From: SZUA-584 sp041656035
GTDB taxonomy: Bacteria; Bacillota; Clostridia; Christensenellales; SZUA-584
Direction: 5' to 3'
NCBI GenBank assembly: GCA_964586785.1
Contig: CAZPHS010000017.1
Location: 1 to 42,181, forward strand
Length of the DNA: 42,181 nt
The first letter of the stretch is position 1, and every line of letters starts with the position of its first letter. The notes beneath the pieces are model-generated. The model was not told where the DNA came from and searched no databases. It saw only the letters and a program-made list of their open reading frames with translations. The position numbers and the translations under genes are program-made. Shown here piece by piece: positions 24,108-31,132 of the stretch.

Positions 24108-25037
24108 CTAGTCCGGAAAATCCATGAGACCCTGGTCAAATACGCTGATTGGGAAGCTTTCGGACATTGAGCGAAAACGCTTTCCGTTCAGATAGTCGTA
24201 ACCATGACCGCTGCCAACCTCAAATATCAGCAATTCCAGCCACATGCAAATGTATTCGGCGCCAAAACGGGAGTTAAACCGCTTGTCCCCGTAAACACCG
24301 TCGCCGAGAATGGGAATTCCGCAAAACGACAGATGCGCGCGCACCTGATGCAAACCGTTAGTTACAGGCCTAACACGCAGCAGCGACATCTCATCGCCCT
24401 GCGATATCTTTATATATCTTGTCACTACGGGTTTAGAATCTTTTTTAAAATCTCCTGATATTTGCGCGCGACGGCCTGCTTTGTCGCGTTTATGATAACC
24501 CAGCAGTTCCTCCTGCTCGCCCGCAGACCCTTTTACGGGGCATATATAATACCGCGAAATACGGCGCTGCCCGAGAGCCTCAAGAAAAAACATGTAAGCG
24601 CCTTCGTGCTTTGCGACAAGCAAAACGCCGCTGACATATGTATCGAGCGGATAAATCAAATAAGGCACCATAAGCGCTTCGATGCTGTATTCGCCGTTCT
24701 GTTTCATATAATCTTCGGCTATGCCGACAGCGCTTTGCCCGCCGGTCTGTGAAACCGACGGAAGTCCGGCAGGCTTATCCATAATAAATATATTTTCATC
24801 CTGATATATGATTTTTGGGGTTAAATCAACGCCCACCACGTCTCCCGGGGCGAAAATACACACAATGTCCGATTCATGCGCTATATCATCCGGATACGCG
24901 TCTTCATCGTTTATAGTGATAATACCATTTTTAAAAGCATACCGTAGCGACTTATCAGAAAAATCCGGATATGTATCAGTTAAAACATCATAAAGCTCCA
25001 TATTTTCGTGTTCTTTTGCGACTGAGAACAAAACCAT
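24108..25037 (-). CDS. RluA-family pseudouridine synthase with atypical catalytic motif
   Basis: The 309-residue product from ATG 25037 (AAGGAG about 10 nt upstream) has the RluA layout: an S4-like N-terminal region (SDKSLRYAFKNGIITIND), then IIYQDENIFIMDKPAGLPSV, a catalytic segment, and the C-terminal VTNGLHQVRAHLSFCGIPILGD. The catalytic loop reads YPLDTYVSGVLLVAK, where canonical RluA enzymes have HRLDRxTSG. The nucleophilic Asp is kept, but the His-Arg and following Arg are lost. Compare the second RluA protein at 34453-35157, which has VHRLDRPASG. It may have altered RNA specificity or reduced activity. It is transcribed divergently from the glyQS T-box. Confidence 0.85.
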   Translation of the reverse strand: MVLFSVAKEHENMELYDVLTDTYPDFSDKSLRYAFKNGIITINDEDAYPDDIAHESDIVCIFAPGDVVGVDLTPKIIYQDENIFIMDKPAGLPSVSQTGGQSAVGIAEDYMKQNGEYSIEALMVPYLIYPLDTYVSGVLLVAKHEGAYMFFLEALGQRRISRYYICPVKGSAGEQEELLGYHKRDKAGRRAQISGDFKKDSKPVVTRYIKISQGDEMSLLRVRPVTNGLHQVRAHLSFCGIPILGDGVYGDKRFNSRFGAEYICMWLELLIFEVGSGHGYDYLNGKRFRSMSESFPISVFDQGLMDFPD

Positions 25038-25077
25038 TAACCAAAAGCTCCTTAATACATATTTCCGTAACAAAAAA

Positions 25078-25106
25078 ATACTATATCAGCCGCACTTATA
25101 AGTCAA
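25078..25106 (-). promoter_or_regulatory. Promoter of the atypical RluA gene
   Basis: On the minus strand: TTGACT (25106-25101), 17-nt spacer, TAGTAT (25083-25078), ending 41 nt upstream of ATG 25037. Confidence 0.6.
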
Positions 25107-25141
25107 GCGCCAGGTTATTGTATAAAACAGCCCTTTACCGC

Positions 25142-25170
25142 TTGCACAGTCCGCTTAGTTTTGTTATATT
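25142..25170 (+). promoter_or_regulatory. Promoter of the glyQS T-box leader
   Basis: TTGCAC (25142-25147), 17-nt spacer, TATATT (25165-25170). Predicted start near 25177, at the beginning of the T-box structure. Confidence 0.65.
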
Positions 25171-25176
25171 AATAAA

Positions 25177-25390
25177 AAATACTGTTTCGGTTGGAGAACA
25201 TGCCTTTATGGCGTTCTGCCCGTTAAGAGAGGCGGGGACGGTGCAAGCCCGCGGCGGAAATAAAGGACATGGGCGCTCCTGTAACGCCGGGATAAAGAGC
25301 GGATGCCTAAAAAACATCAACAAGGGTGGAACCGCGGAAAGATGTCATTTTCGTCCCTTATTTATAAGGACAAAGTGACTTTATTATTAT
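25177..25390 (+). ncRNA. T-box leader (glycine) with terminator/antiterminator
   Basis: The conserved T-box sequence AAGGGTGGAACCGCGG occupies 25322-25337. Upstream, 25193-25280 can form Stem I, with GGAG (5') against CTCC (3') at its base and an internal GTTAGAGAGGC-like element read as GTTAAGAGAGGC. A GGC at 25272-25274 near the 3' side of Stem I is a plausible glycine specifier. Downstream, 25344-25379 forms a long hairpin ending in TAAGGACAAAGTGAC and followed by a T-rich run, the intrinsic terminator that competes with the antiterminator. Uncharged tRNA-Gly would stabilise read-through into glyQS. Confidence 0.92.
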
Positions 25391-25402
25391 ACGGAGGCAT
25401 AT

Positions 25403-26788
25403 ATGAAGAACAAAACAATGGAGCGTATTGTCGCGCTGTGCAAAAACAGGGGTTATGTATTCCCGGGCTCCGAGATTTACGGCGGGCTGGCCAACACATG
25501 GGACTACGGCCCTTTGGGCGTTGAGTTTAAAAATAACGTAAAACAAGCGTGGTGGCAAAAATTTATAAAAGAATGCCCGTATAACGTCGGTCTCGATTCC
25601 GCCATACTGATGAACCCTTCCGTGTGGGTAGCGTCCGGCCACGTTGGCGGTTTTTCCGACCCTCTTATGGACTGTAAAGAATGCAAAGCCCGATTTAGAG
25701 CCGATACGCTTATAGAAAACTATTCCGCAAAGAAAGGGCTGGCGCTTTCCGTCGCCGCAATGCAAAACGCCGATATGGAGGCGTTTATCGCAGAAAAGCA
25801 GATTAACTGCCCCGTATGCGGCAAACACAATTTTACCGGCATACGCAAATTTAATCTTATGTTCAAGACTTTCCAGGGCGTTACCGAGGATTCGTCGAGC
25901 GAGATATTCCTAAGACCGGAAACCGCGCAAGGCATTTTCGTTAATTTTAAAAACATACAGCGTACAACCAGAAAACGTATTCCGTTTGGCATAGGACAAA
26001 TAGGCAAATCGTTTCGAAACGAAATTACACCCGGCAATTTTACGTTCCGCATACGCGAGTTTGAACAAATGGAACTGGAATTTTTCTGCGCGCCCGCCGA
26101 AAATATAAAATGGTTTAACTACTGGAAGGATTTTTGCTATAACTGGCTGCTCTCGCTTGGATTGGATAAGGAGAGTATCCGGCTTCGCGACCATGACGCG
26201 GAAGAACTCTCCCATTATTCCAACGCCACCACGGATATTGAATATTTGTTTCCATTCGGATGGGGAGAGCTTTGGGGCATCGCGGACAGAACAGACTTTG
26301 ACCTAAAGCAGCACATGGAGCATTCGGGCGTAAATATGGAATATACCGACCCCGTAACCAATGAAAAATATCTGCCCTATTGCGTTGAGCCCTCGCTTGG
26401 GGCGGACCGCGTCGCCTTGGCGCTGCTTTGCGACGCGTATGACGAGGAAGAGCTTGAAGGCGGCAACACCCGAACCGTTCTGCGGCTGTCCCCCGCGCTG
26501 GCTCCGTATAAAGCCGCGGTACTGCCCATGCAAAAACAGCTTATTGACAAAGCGCAGCAAGTGTACGATACGCTTCTTCGCTCTCATATGGTCGATTTCG
26601 ACGTTACCGGAAGCATAGGCAAGCGTTACCGCCGCCAGGACGAGATTGGCACGCCATACTGCGTAACAATAGATTTTGACACGCTAAATGACGGTAAAGT
26701 AACTGTCCGGGACCGTGACACCATGCTGCAGATACGTATAGACATAGATAAGGTCAGCGCGTATATTTCGGAAAAGGTTGCTTTTTGA
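25403..26788 (+). CDS. glyS: Glycyl-tRNA synthetase, dimeric (alpha2) type
   Basis: This class II synthetase charges tRNA-Gly. The 461-residue single-chain protein starts MKNKTMERIVALCKNRGYVFPGSEIYGGLANTWDYGPLG, containing the motif 1 region of the dimeric enzyme rather than the GlyQ/GlyS tetramer. A zinc-type pair CKECKARF and CPVCGKHNF lies at about 93-145. Motif 2 is FRNEITPGNFTFRIREFEQMELEFF, and motif 3 is the SLGADRVALALL segment. The C-terminal anticodon-binding domain ends at 461. GGAGG precedes ATG 25403. Expression is controlled by the T-box just upstream, so synthetase production follows the level of uncharged tRNA-Gly. Confidence 0.97.
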   Translation: MKNKTMERIVALCKNRGYVFPGSEIYGGLANTWDYGPLGVEFKNNVKQAWWQKFIKECPYNVGLDSAILMNPSVWVASGHVGGFSDPLMDCKECKARFRADTLIENYSAKKGLALSVAAMQNADMEAFIAEKQINCPVCGKHNFTGIRKFNLMFKTFQGVTEDSSSEIFLRPETAQGIFVNFKNIQRTTRKRIPFGIGQIGKSFRNEITPGNFTFRIREFEQMELEFFCAPAENIKWFNYWKDFCYNWLLSLGLDKESIRLRDHDAEELSHYSNATTDIEYLFPFGWGELWGIADRTDFDLKQHMEHSGVNMEYTDPVTNEKYLPYCVEPSLGADRVALALLCDAYDEEELEGGNTRTVLRLSPALAPYKAAVLPMQKQLIDKAQQVYDTLLRSHMVDFDVTGSIGKRYRRQDEIGTPYCVTIDFDTLNDGKVTVRDRDTMLQIRIDIDKVSAYISEKVAF

Positions 26789-26870
26789 ATGGCTTAAACA
26801 AAGGGGGGGCGCTGCCCCCGAGGGGGTATTGGAAACCCGCGGTTTACCGCTAAAACGTATTCATTTGTTT

Positions 26871-27038
26871 TTACGCTTCCGTGTCGCTCTCTTCCATCTT
26901 CAGCAGCATATCGTGTACCTTTTGGCACTGCATCATAATATTAGGCGCTTTGCATATGGGCGTGCCGTTATTTAACGCTTCCTCAACAAGTAAATCAAGC
27001 TTGTCCCGTTCGGGCTTAATTTTTTGTATATCTTTCAT
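26871..27038 (-). CDS. Small Spo0E-like helical protein, 55 aa
   Basis: Too short for most gene finders, but GGAGG lies 5 nt upstream of ATG 27038 and it has a mirrored promoter with the XRE regulator. The product runs from KIKPERDKLDLLVEEALNN to MQCQKVHDMLLKMEESDTEA, two helices around a short turn (NGTPICKAPN). Length and spacing fit the small clostridial Spo0E-like family (helix, turn, Sxx(x)D helix), but the S and D positions appear as Cys and His. If it belongs to the family it may bind without dephosphorylating. Three cysteines are present. Assignment is tentative; existence of the gene is likely. Confidence 0.6.
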   Translation of the reverse strand: MKDIQKIKPERDKLDLLVEEALNNGTPICKAPNIMMQCQKVHDMLLKMEESDTEA

Positions 27039-27099
27039 CTATACCTCCGTCTCCGTTAACAATGTTCCGCTGCCCTTCGCGGTATTCTTTTTTTAATTA

Positions 27100-27143
27100 A
27101 TGCCACATTATGTGCCAATTGTCAATGGCACATAATGTGGCAT
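27100..27143. promoter_or_regulatory. Perfect 18-bp inverted repeat with overlapping divergent promoters
   Basis: Arms 27100-27117 (ATGCCACATTATGTGCCA) and 27126-27143 are exact reverse complements around an 8-nt centre (27118-27125). Each arm is itself a dyad: CACATTATGTG in one and CACATAATGTG in the other. The centre contains both -35 boxes: TTGTCA on the plus strand (27119-27124) and TTGACA on the minus strand (27125-27120). Plus -10 candidates are TATATA/TATAAT at 27143-27150; the minus -10 is a poorly matching AT-rich stretch at about 27094-27101. A dimeric XRE repressor bound to both arms would block both promoters. Confidence 0.85.
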
Positions 27144-27166
27144 ATATAATTATACCGGTGATGATA

Positions 27167-27394
27167 ATGGCTTATGAGAGAATCCGCAGTTTAAGGGAAG
27201 ACGCGGATATGACACAACAGCAGATAGCTGACCTTTTATTTATTAACAGGCGTACTTATTCGAGCTATGAGACGGGCGTTCGTTCAATGTCGCCCGAAAT
27301 GCTCATACAGATTGCGCGCATACACGGCGTCAGCGTGGATTACCTTCTCGGGCAGACGAATAAAAAGGCGCCGTATGGCAACAAGGCGGACTAA
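27167..27394 (+). CDS. XRE-family transcriptional regulator, 75 aa
   Basis: This single-domain HTH protein runs YERIRSLREDADMTQQQIAD, then LLFINRRTYSSYETGVRSMS, then PEMLIQIARIHGVSVDYLLG, the complete five-helix XRE/Cro fold. It ends soon after with a short polar tail. ATG 27167 has GGTGAT just upstream; ATG 27161 is the alternative. Directly upstream is the perfect inverted repeat at 27100-27143, which is in the right place to be its own operator. By analogy with Cro/SinR-type autoregulators, it probably represses both itself and the divergent Spo0E-like gene (inference). Confidence 0.92.
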   Translation: MAYERIRSLREDADMTQQQIADLLFINRRTYSSYETGVRSMSPEMLIQIARIHGVSVDYLLGQTNKKAPYGNKAD

Positions 27395-27400
27395 GCGAAA

Positions 27401-27490
27401 ACTTCTTTATAAGCGGCGCGGCTTTACGGTTGGTGTTTTTCGTTTCACACTAAATAAGCCAAAGCCGCTTTAAAAAGAAGTGATTTTTTT
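27401..27490 (+). terminator. Long imperfect terminator-like structure after the XRE gene
   Basis: ACTTCTTTATAAGCGGC (27401-27417) pairs, with one bulge, with GCCGCTTTAAAAAGAAGT (27464-27481), followed by a T run at 27484-27490. The enclosed loop is 46 nt, unusually long for a terminator. Inside it GCGGCTTT (27418-27425) can pair instead with AAAGCCGC (27461-27468), so two folds exclude each other. Confidence 0.5.
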
Positions 27491-27517
27491 ATTATAATCA
27501 TAAACTTTGGCTTATTT
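27452..27517. repeat. 13-bp perfect inverted repeat upstream of metG
   Basis: AAATAAGCCAAAG (27452-27464) and CTTTGGCTTATTT (27505-27517) are exact reverse complements 40 nt apart. The left arm overlaps the right strand of the alternative fold in the terminator-like structure. I do not recognise a riboswitch or T-box in 27395-27662. Confidence 0.6.
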
Positions 27518-27662
27518 GCGACGCGTCGGAAAATTCGCCGGCGCGTTAAAATGCAGCCCTCCCCCACTTGACAAAACAGAAACGGAAAACTATTCTAGTA
27601 TTCAAGGTAAAACGCCTTTGCGCTGTTTTGTCGCGCTTTCTTATAAAACCGCAGGAGACGAC

Positions 27663-29588
27663 ATGGAAAAGTACTATATTACAACCCCTATTTACTACCC
27701 GAGCGATAAGCTGCATATAGGCCATACTTACACGACGGTCGCGGCGGACGCGCTTGCCCGCTTCAAACGCCAAACGGGTTATGACGTTATGTTTTTGACC
27801 GGCACGGACGAGCACGGGCAAAAAATAGAACGCGCGGCGGCGGCGGCGGGCAAGAAGCCTAAGGAATACGTTGATGATATAGTTGAGGGCATCAAAAAAC
27901 TGTGGAAGCTTATGAACATCTCCAATGACGATTTTATAAGAACGACAGACGCGCGCCATGTTAAAACCGTTCAGCAGATTTTCAAAAAGCTTTATGATAA
28001 GGGCGATATATATAAAGGCTGCTACGAGGGATGGTATTGCACCCCCTGCGAAGCGTATTGGCTTGAACGCCAGCTGAGCGACGGCAAATGCCCCGACTGC
28101 GGCCGGCCGGTTGAGCTGGCCAAAGAGGAAGCGTATTTTTTTGAACAAAGCAAATATGCCCAAAGGCTTATAGAGCATATAGAAAAGCATCCCGGGTTTA
28201 TACAGCCGGAGAGCCGCAAAAACGAAATGCTTAACAATTTCCTGCTGCCCGGCCTTGAGGATTTGTGCGTGTCGCGAACATCTTTCAAATGGGGCATACC
28301 GGTAGATTTTGACAAAGATCACGTTGTGTACGTTTGGATAGACGCGCTTTCAAACTACATCTCAGCTCTCGGATATCTTTCCGGCGATGATTCGGGCTTT
28401 AAAAAATACTGGCCTGCGGATGTACACCTTATGGCCAAAGAGATAGTGCGTTTCCATGCGATAATCTGGCCTATTATGCTTATGGCGCTAAACCTGCCCT
28501 TGCCTTCGCGCGTATTCGGGCACGGATGGCTTCTGCTTGAGGGCGGCAAGATGAGCAAATCAAAGGGCAACGTGGTAGACCCCGTGAGGCTTGCGGAACG
28601 CTACGGTGTTGACGCGCTAAGATATTTTCTTCTGCGCGAGGTTCCTTTCGGGGCGGACGGCGTTTATACCGGCGAAGCGCTTTTATACCGCACAAACAGC
28701 GATTTGGCTAACGACCTTGGAAACCTTGTCTCCCGCACAATCGCCATGATAATAAAATACTTCGACGGCACTGTGCCGCGCGATACGAGACCGACCGAGT
28801 TCGACGCCGATATAGAAACGCGGGGCGCGGCGCTGCATAAAAAGGTTGAGCGGCATATGGACGCGCTCAGGCTGCCCGACGCTCTGGCGGAAATCTGGGA
28901 CTATATAGGCCTTCTTAATAAATACATTGATTTGACCGCTCCGTGGACGCTTGCCAAGGATACGGCTAACAAAGGCAGGCTTGCCGGCGTAATGGCGCAT
29001 CTGGCGGAGGGTCTGCGCATTGTTTCGGTGCTTTTGACTTCCTTTCTGCCGGATACGGCAAGCAAAATTCAGCAGGTTCTCGGTATCGGGGATTCATCGC
29101 TCATATCATGGGAAAGCATAGCTTCTTTCGGAACAAGCGTCTGCTCGCTTGCCGTTAAACAGTCCGCGCCGCTGTTTCCGCGGCTCGACATAAAAAAAGA
29201 GCTTGAGGAGCTTGAATCAATAGCGCCGAAAAACGAACCGGCAAAAAGCGAGGAGCCCCCCGCCGGCCTTATAACTTACGACTGTTTTAAAAAGCTGGAG
29301 CTTAAAATCGGTATCGTGAAACACGCCGAGCTTATTGAAGGCAGCGATAAGCTTATAAAATTGCAGGTTGATACGGGCGGCGAAATTCGCCAGATTGTTT
29401 CGGGCATAAGAAAGTGGTATAGCCCCCAACAGATGATTGACAAAACCGTTGTTGTTGTGACAAACCTAAAGCCGGCAAAGCTTTTCGGCACGGAATCCTT
29501 TGGAATGCTGCTCGCCGCGGAATACGGCGGAGAGCTTAAGCTTGTCACAATAGAAGGCAGCCTTCCCGCGGGCGCGAAAATCTCATGA
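27663..29588 (+). CDS. metG: Methionyl-tRNA synthetase
   Basis: The 641-residue class I synthetase has the HIGH motif in LHIGHTYTTV (about 17-20), a zinc knuckle with cysteines in CTPCEAYW and CPDC (about 125-145), the KMSKS motif in GGKMSKSKGNVVDP (about 295) and a C-terminal tRNA-binding (EMAP/Trbp111-like) domain from about 540 (FKKLELKIGIVKHAE onwards). Start 27663 is chosen because AGGAGACGAC lies directly upstream and MEKYYITTPIYYPSD is the conserved N-terminus; the frame extends to 27507. It overlaps tatD by ATGA and heads a three-gene operon. Confidence 0.97.
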   Translation: MEKYYITTPIYYPSDKLHIGHTYTTVAADALARFKRQTGYDVMFLTGTDEHGQKIERAAAAAGKKPKEYVDDIVEGIKKLWKLMNISNDDFIRTTDARHVKTVQQIFKKLYDKGDIYKGCYEGWYCTPCEAYWLERQLSDGKCPDCGRPVELAKEEAYFFEQSKYAQRLIEHIEKHPGFIQPESRKNEMLNNFLLPGLEDLCVSRTSFKWGIPVDFDKDHVVYVWIDALSNYISALGYLSGDDSGFKKYWPADVHLMAKEIVRFHAIIWPIMLMALNLPLPSRVFGHGWLLLEGGKMSKSKGNVVDPVRLAERYGVDALRYFLLREVPFGADGVYTGEALLYRTNSDLANDLGNLVSRTIAMIIKYFDGTVPRDTRPTEFDADIETRGAALHKKVERHMDALRLPDALAEIWDYIGLLNKYIDLTAPWTLAKDTANKGRLAGVMAHLAEGLRIVSVLLTSFLPDTASKIQQVLGIGDSSLISWESIASFGTSVCSLAVKQSAPLFPRLDIKKELEELESIAPKNEPAKSEEPPAGLITYDCFKKLELKIGIVKHAELIEGSDKLIKLQVDTGGEIRQIVSGIRKWYSPQQMIDKTVVVVTNLKPAKLFGTESFGMLLAAEYGGELKLVTIEGSLPAGAKIS

Positions 29589-30352
29589 CGGAGCTTTTTG
29601 ACACCCATTCGCATATACTGGATAAGCGATTCGATAATGACCGCGAAGAACTGCTTGCAGGCCTTCCGGCGCTTGGCATAAAAGGATTTATCGAAATAGG
29701 CACAACAGTTTTGGACAGCAAAGAGGCGGCGGCGCTTGCGTTGCGCGTGCCTTATATGTACGCTGCGGCAGGGGTGCATCCCCACGAAGCAAAAAACGTT
29801 TCCGACGGTTACACAGAGGATCTGAAAATTATAGCTCAACGCGAAAAGGTGGTTGCGATAGGCGAGATCGGGCTTGATTATCATTACGATTTTTCTCCGC
29901 GCGAACTGCAGCGGAAGGTTTTTTCAGAACAGCTTGATTTAAGCGTTTCGCTTAACCTACCGGCCGTAATCCATATGCGCGAAGCCACCAGTGATACGCT
30001 GTCCATATTGCGCGAGCATAAAGGCGCTTTTGGCGTTATGCATTGCTACTCCGGCAGCGCGCAAACCGCGCTGCGGCTTATTGATATGGGCTTTTTCATT
30101 TCCTTTACCGGCGCGGTCACCTTTAAAAATGCCAAAAAAACAGCGGAAGCGGCAAGCGTGACGCCGCTTAACAGGCTGATGGGTGAAACTGACTGCCCTT
30201 ATCTTTCTCCCGAGCCTTTGCGCGGGCGCCGCAACGACCCTTCCAACGTACGCTATGTGCTGCAAAAGCTTGCCTGTATAAAAGGCATATCTTTTGAGGA
30301 AATGTGCGAGATTAACATAAAAAACGCCAAAGGATTATTTAATATAAAATGA
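29585..30352 (+). CDS. tatD: TatD-family metal-dependent deoxyribonuclease
   Basis: The 255-residue amidohydrolase-fold nuclease shows the metal ligands in DTHSHIL (about 6-12), GEIGLDYHYDFSPRELQ, HMREATSD, HCYSGSA and GETDCPYLSPEP. TatD proteins have 3'-5' exonuclease activity on DNA and have been linked to DNA repair. It overlaps metG by ATGA at its start and the radical-SAM gene by ATGA at its end. The metG-tatD pair is common in Firmicutes (yabD next to metS), which supports the assignment. Confidence 0.95.
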   Translation: MTELFDTHSHILDKRFDNDREELLAGLPALGIKGFIEIGTTVLDSKEAAALALRVPYMYAAAGVHPHEAKNVSDGYTEDLKIIAQREKVVAIGEIGLDYHYDFSPRELQRKVFSEQLDLSVSLNLPAVIHMREATSDTLSILREHKGAFGVMHCYSGSAQTALRLIDMGFFISFTGAVTFKNAKKTAEAASVTPLNRLMGETDCPYLSPEPLRGRRNDPSNVRYVLQKLACIKGISFEEMCEINIKNAKGLFNIK

Positions 30353-30942
30353 GTGATACTTATATTTATATGCTTGGAGAAGCGGTATATATAAACTTGA
30401 CTAACAGGTGTACCAACGACTGTATTTTTTGTGTGCGAAACGAACACGACGGCGTTGGCGGATATAACCTGCGGCTTACAAAAGAACCCGAGGCAAACGA
30501 TATTATAAGCGCGCTTGAAAAACTGCCCAATGTTGAAAAAGCGGTGTTCTGCGGGCTTGGCGAGCCTACAATGCGTATAAACGCGCTTATTGCGGCGGCG
30601 AAGTATTTAAAATCCCGCGGCGCTCACATACGTCTTAATACCAACGGACAAGGCAGCGCCTGCGCCGGAGAGGATATTGTCCCGAAGCTTGCGGGGCTTA
30701 TTGACGTTATATCAATAAGCCTTAACGCTTCTTCCGCCAAAGAGTATCAGCGCATGTGCCAAAGCGCCTTTGGAGATTTAGCGTATTCCCATATGCTAGA
30801 ATTCGCGAAAAGCTGCGTTGCCCACGGTATTGACACCGTAATGTCGGTTGTTGATATAATAGGTGAAGAAGAAGTCGAAAAATGCAGAGAAATTGCGCGG
30901 CGGACGGGCGCGCGTTTTCGCGTCCGCAAATACATTTCGTGA
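30349..30942 (+). CDS. TatD-linked radical SAM protein
   Basis: The 197-residue protein begins with YINLTNRCTNDCIFCVRN, a CxxxCxxC [4Fe-4S]-SAM motif (Cys at about 22, 26 and 29). AVFCGLGEPTMR and IRLNTNGQGSA match the radical-SAM GGEPT and NTNG segments. The short length, without a C-terminal auxiliary-cluster domain, and coupling to tatD match the family known as TatD-linked radical SAM. Its reaction is unknown. It shares the ATGA overlap with tatD, so it ends the metG-tatD operon. Translation with tatD implies a joint process, possibly nucleic acid or nucleotide chemistry (inference). Confidence 0.9.
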   Translation: MSDTYIYMLGEAVYINLTNRCTNDCIFCVRNEHDGVGGYNLRLTKEPEANDIISALEKLPNVEKAVFCGLGEPTMRINALIAAAKYLKSRGAHIRLNTNGQGSACAGEDIVPKLAGLIDVISISLNASSAKEYQRMCQSAFGDLAYSHMLEFAKSCVAHGIDTVMSVVDIIGEEEVEKCREIARRTGARFRVRKYIS

Positions 30943-30979
30943 TTTTTAAAATTTAACTGAATTTTGTCACCGCTCCCGC

Positions 30980-31008
30980 TTGACACTATATGTTGTATAA
31001 CTTATAAT
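30980..31008 (+). promoter_or_regulatory. Consensus promoter of nrdDG
   Basis: Perfect TTGACA (30980-30985), 17-nt spacer and perfect TATAAT (31003-31008). Predicted start near 31015, 118 nt before ATG 31133. Both NrdR-like boxes overlap or flank it. Confidence 0.85.
30983..30998. promoter_or_regulatory. NrdR box 1
   Basis: ACACTATATGTTGTAT matches the NrdR box consensus acaCwATATaTwGtgt at most positions and sits over the -35 and spacer of the nrdDG promoter. NrdR is the ATP/dATP-sensing repressor of ribonucleotide reductase genes. Confidence 0.75.
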
Positions 31009-31014
31009 AATCTC

Positions 31015-31030
31015 GTACAATAAATTGCTG
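31015..31030. promoter_or_regulatory. NrdR box 2
   Basis: GTACAATAAATTGCTG holds CAATAAATTG, 8 of 10 core matches. It lies 32 bp from box 1 (C-to-C), about three helical turns, the tandem spacing used by NrdR operators. Confidence 0.65.
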
Positions 31031-31132
31031 TCGGCAAAATTTTATTATCGAATTTTAAAGTTTTCCTTGGCAGGAGACACTTTTTATAAAACAAAAACTA
31101 TAAACTTTTTATGGGCAGACGGGGGGGCACTT

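Noticed and set aside
26801..26835. G-run/C-run hairpins after glyQS considered as a terminator
   Set aside because: Stable GC hairpins (for example CCCCCGAGGGGG) exist but no T run follows, so termination cannot be claimed.
27546..28322. 258-codon antisense frame inside metG and its leader
   Set aside because: A shadow of the conserved metG coding region; composition fits an out-of-phase reading.
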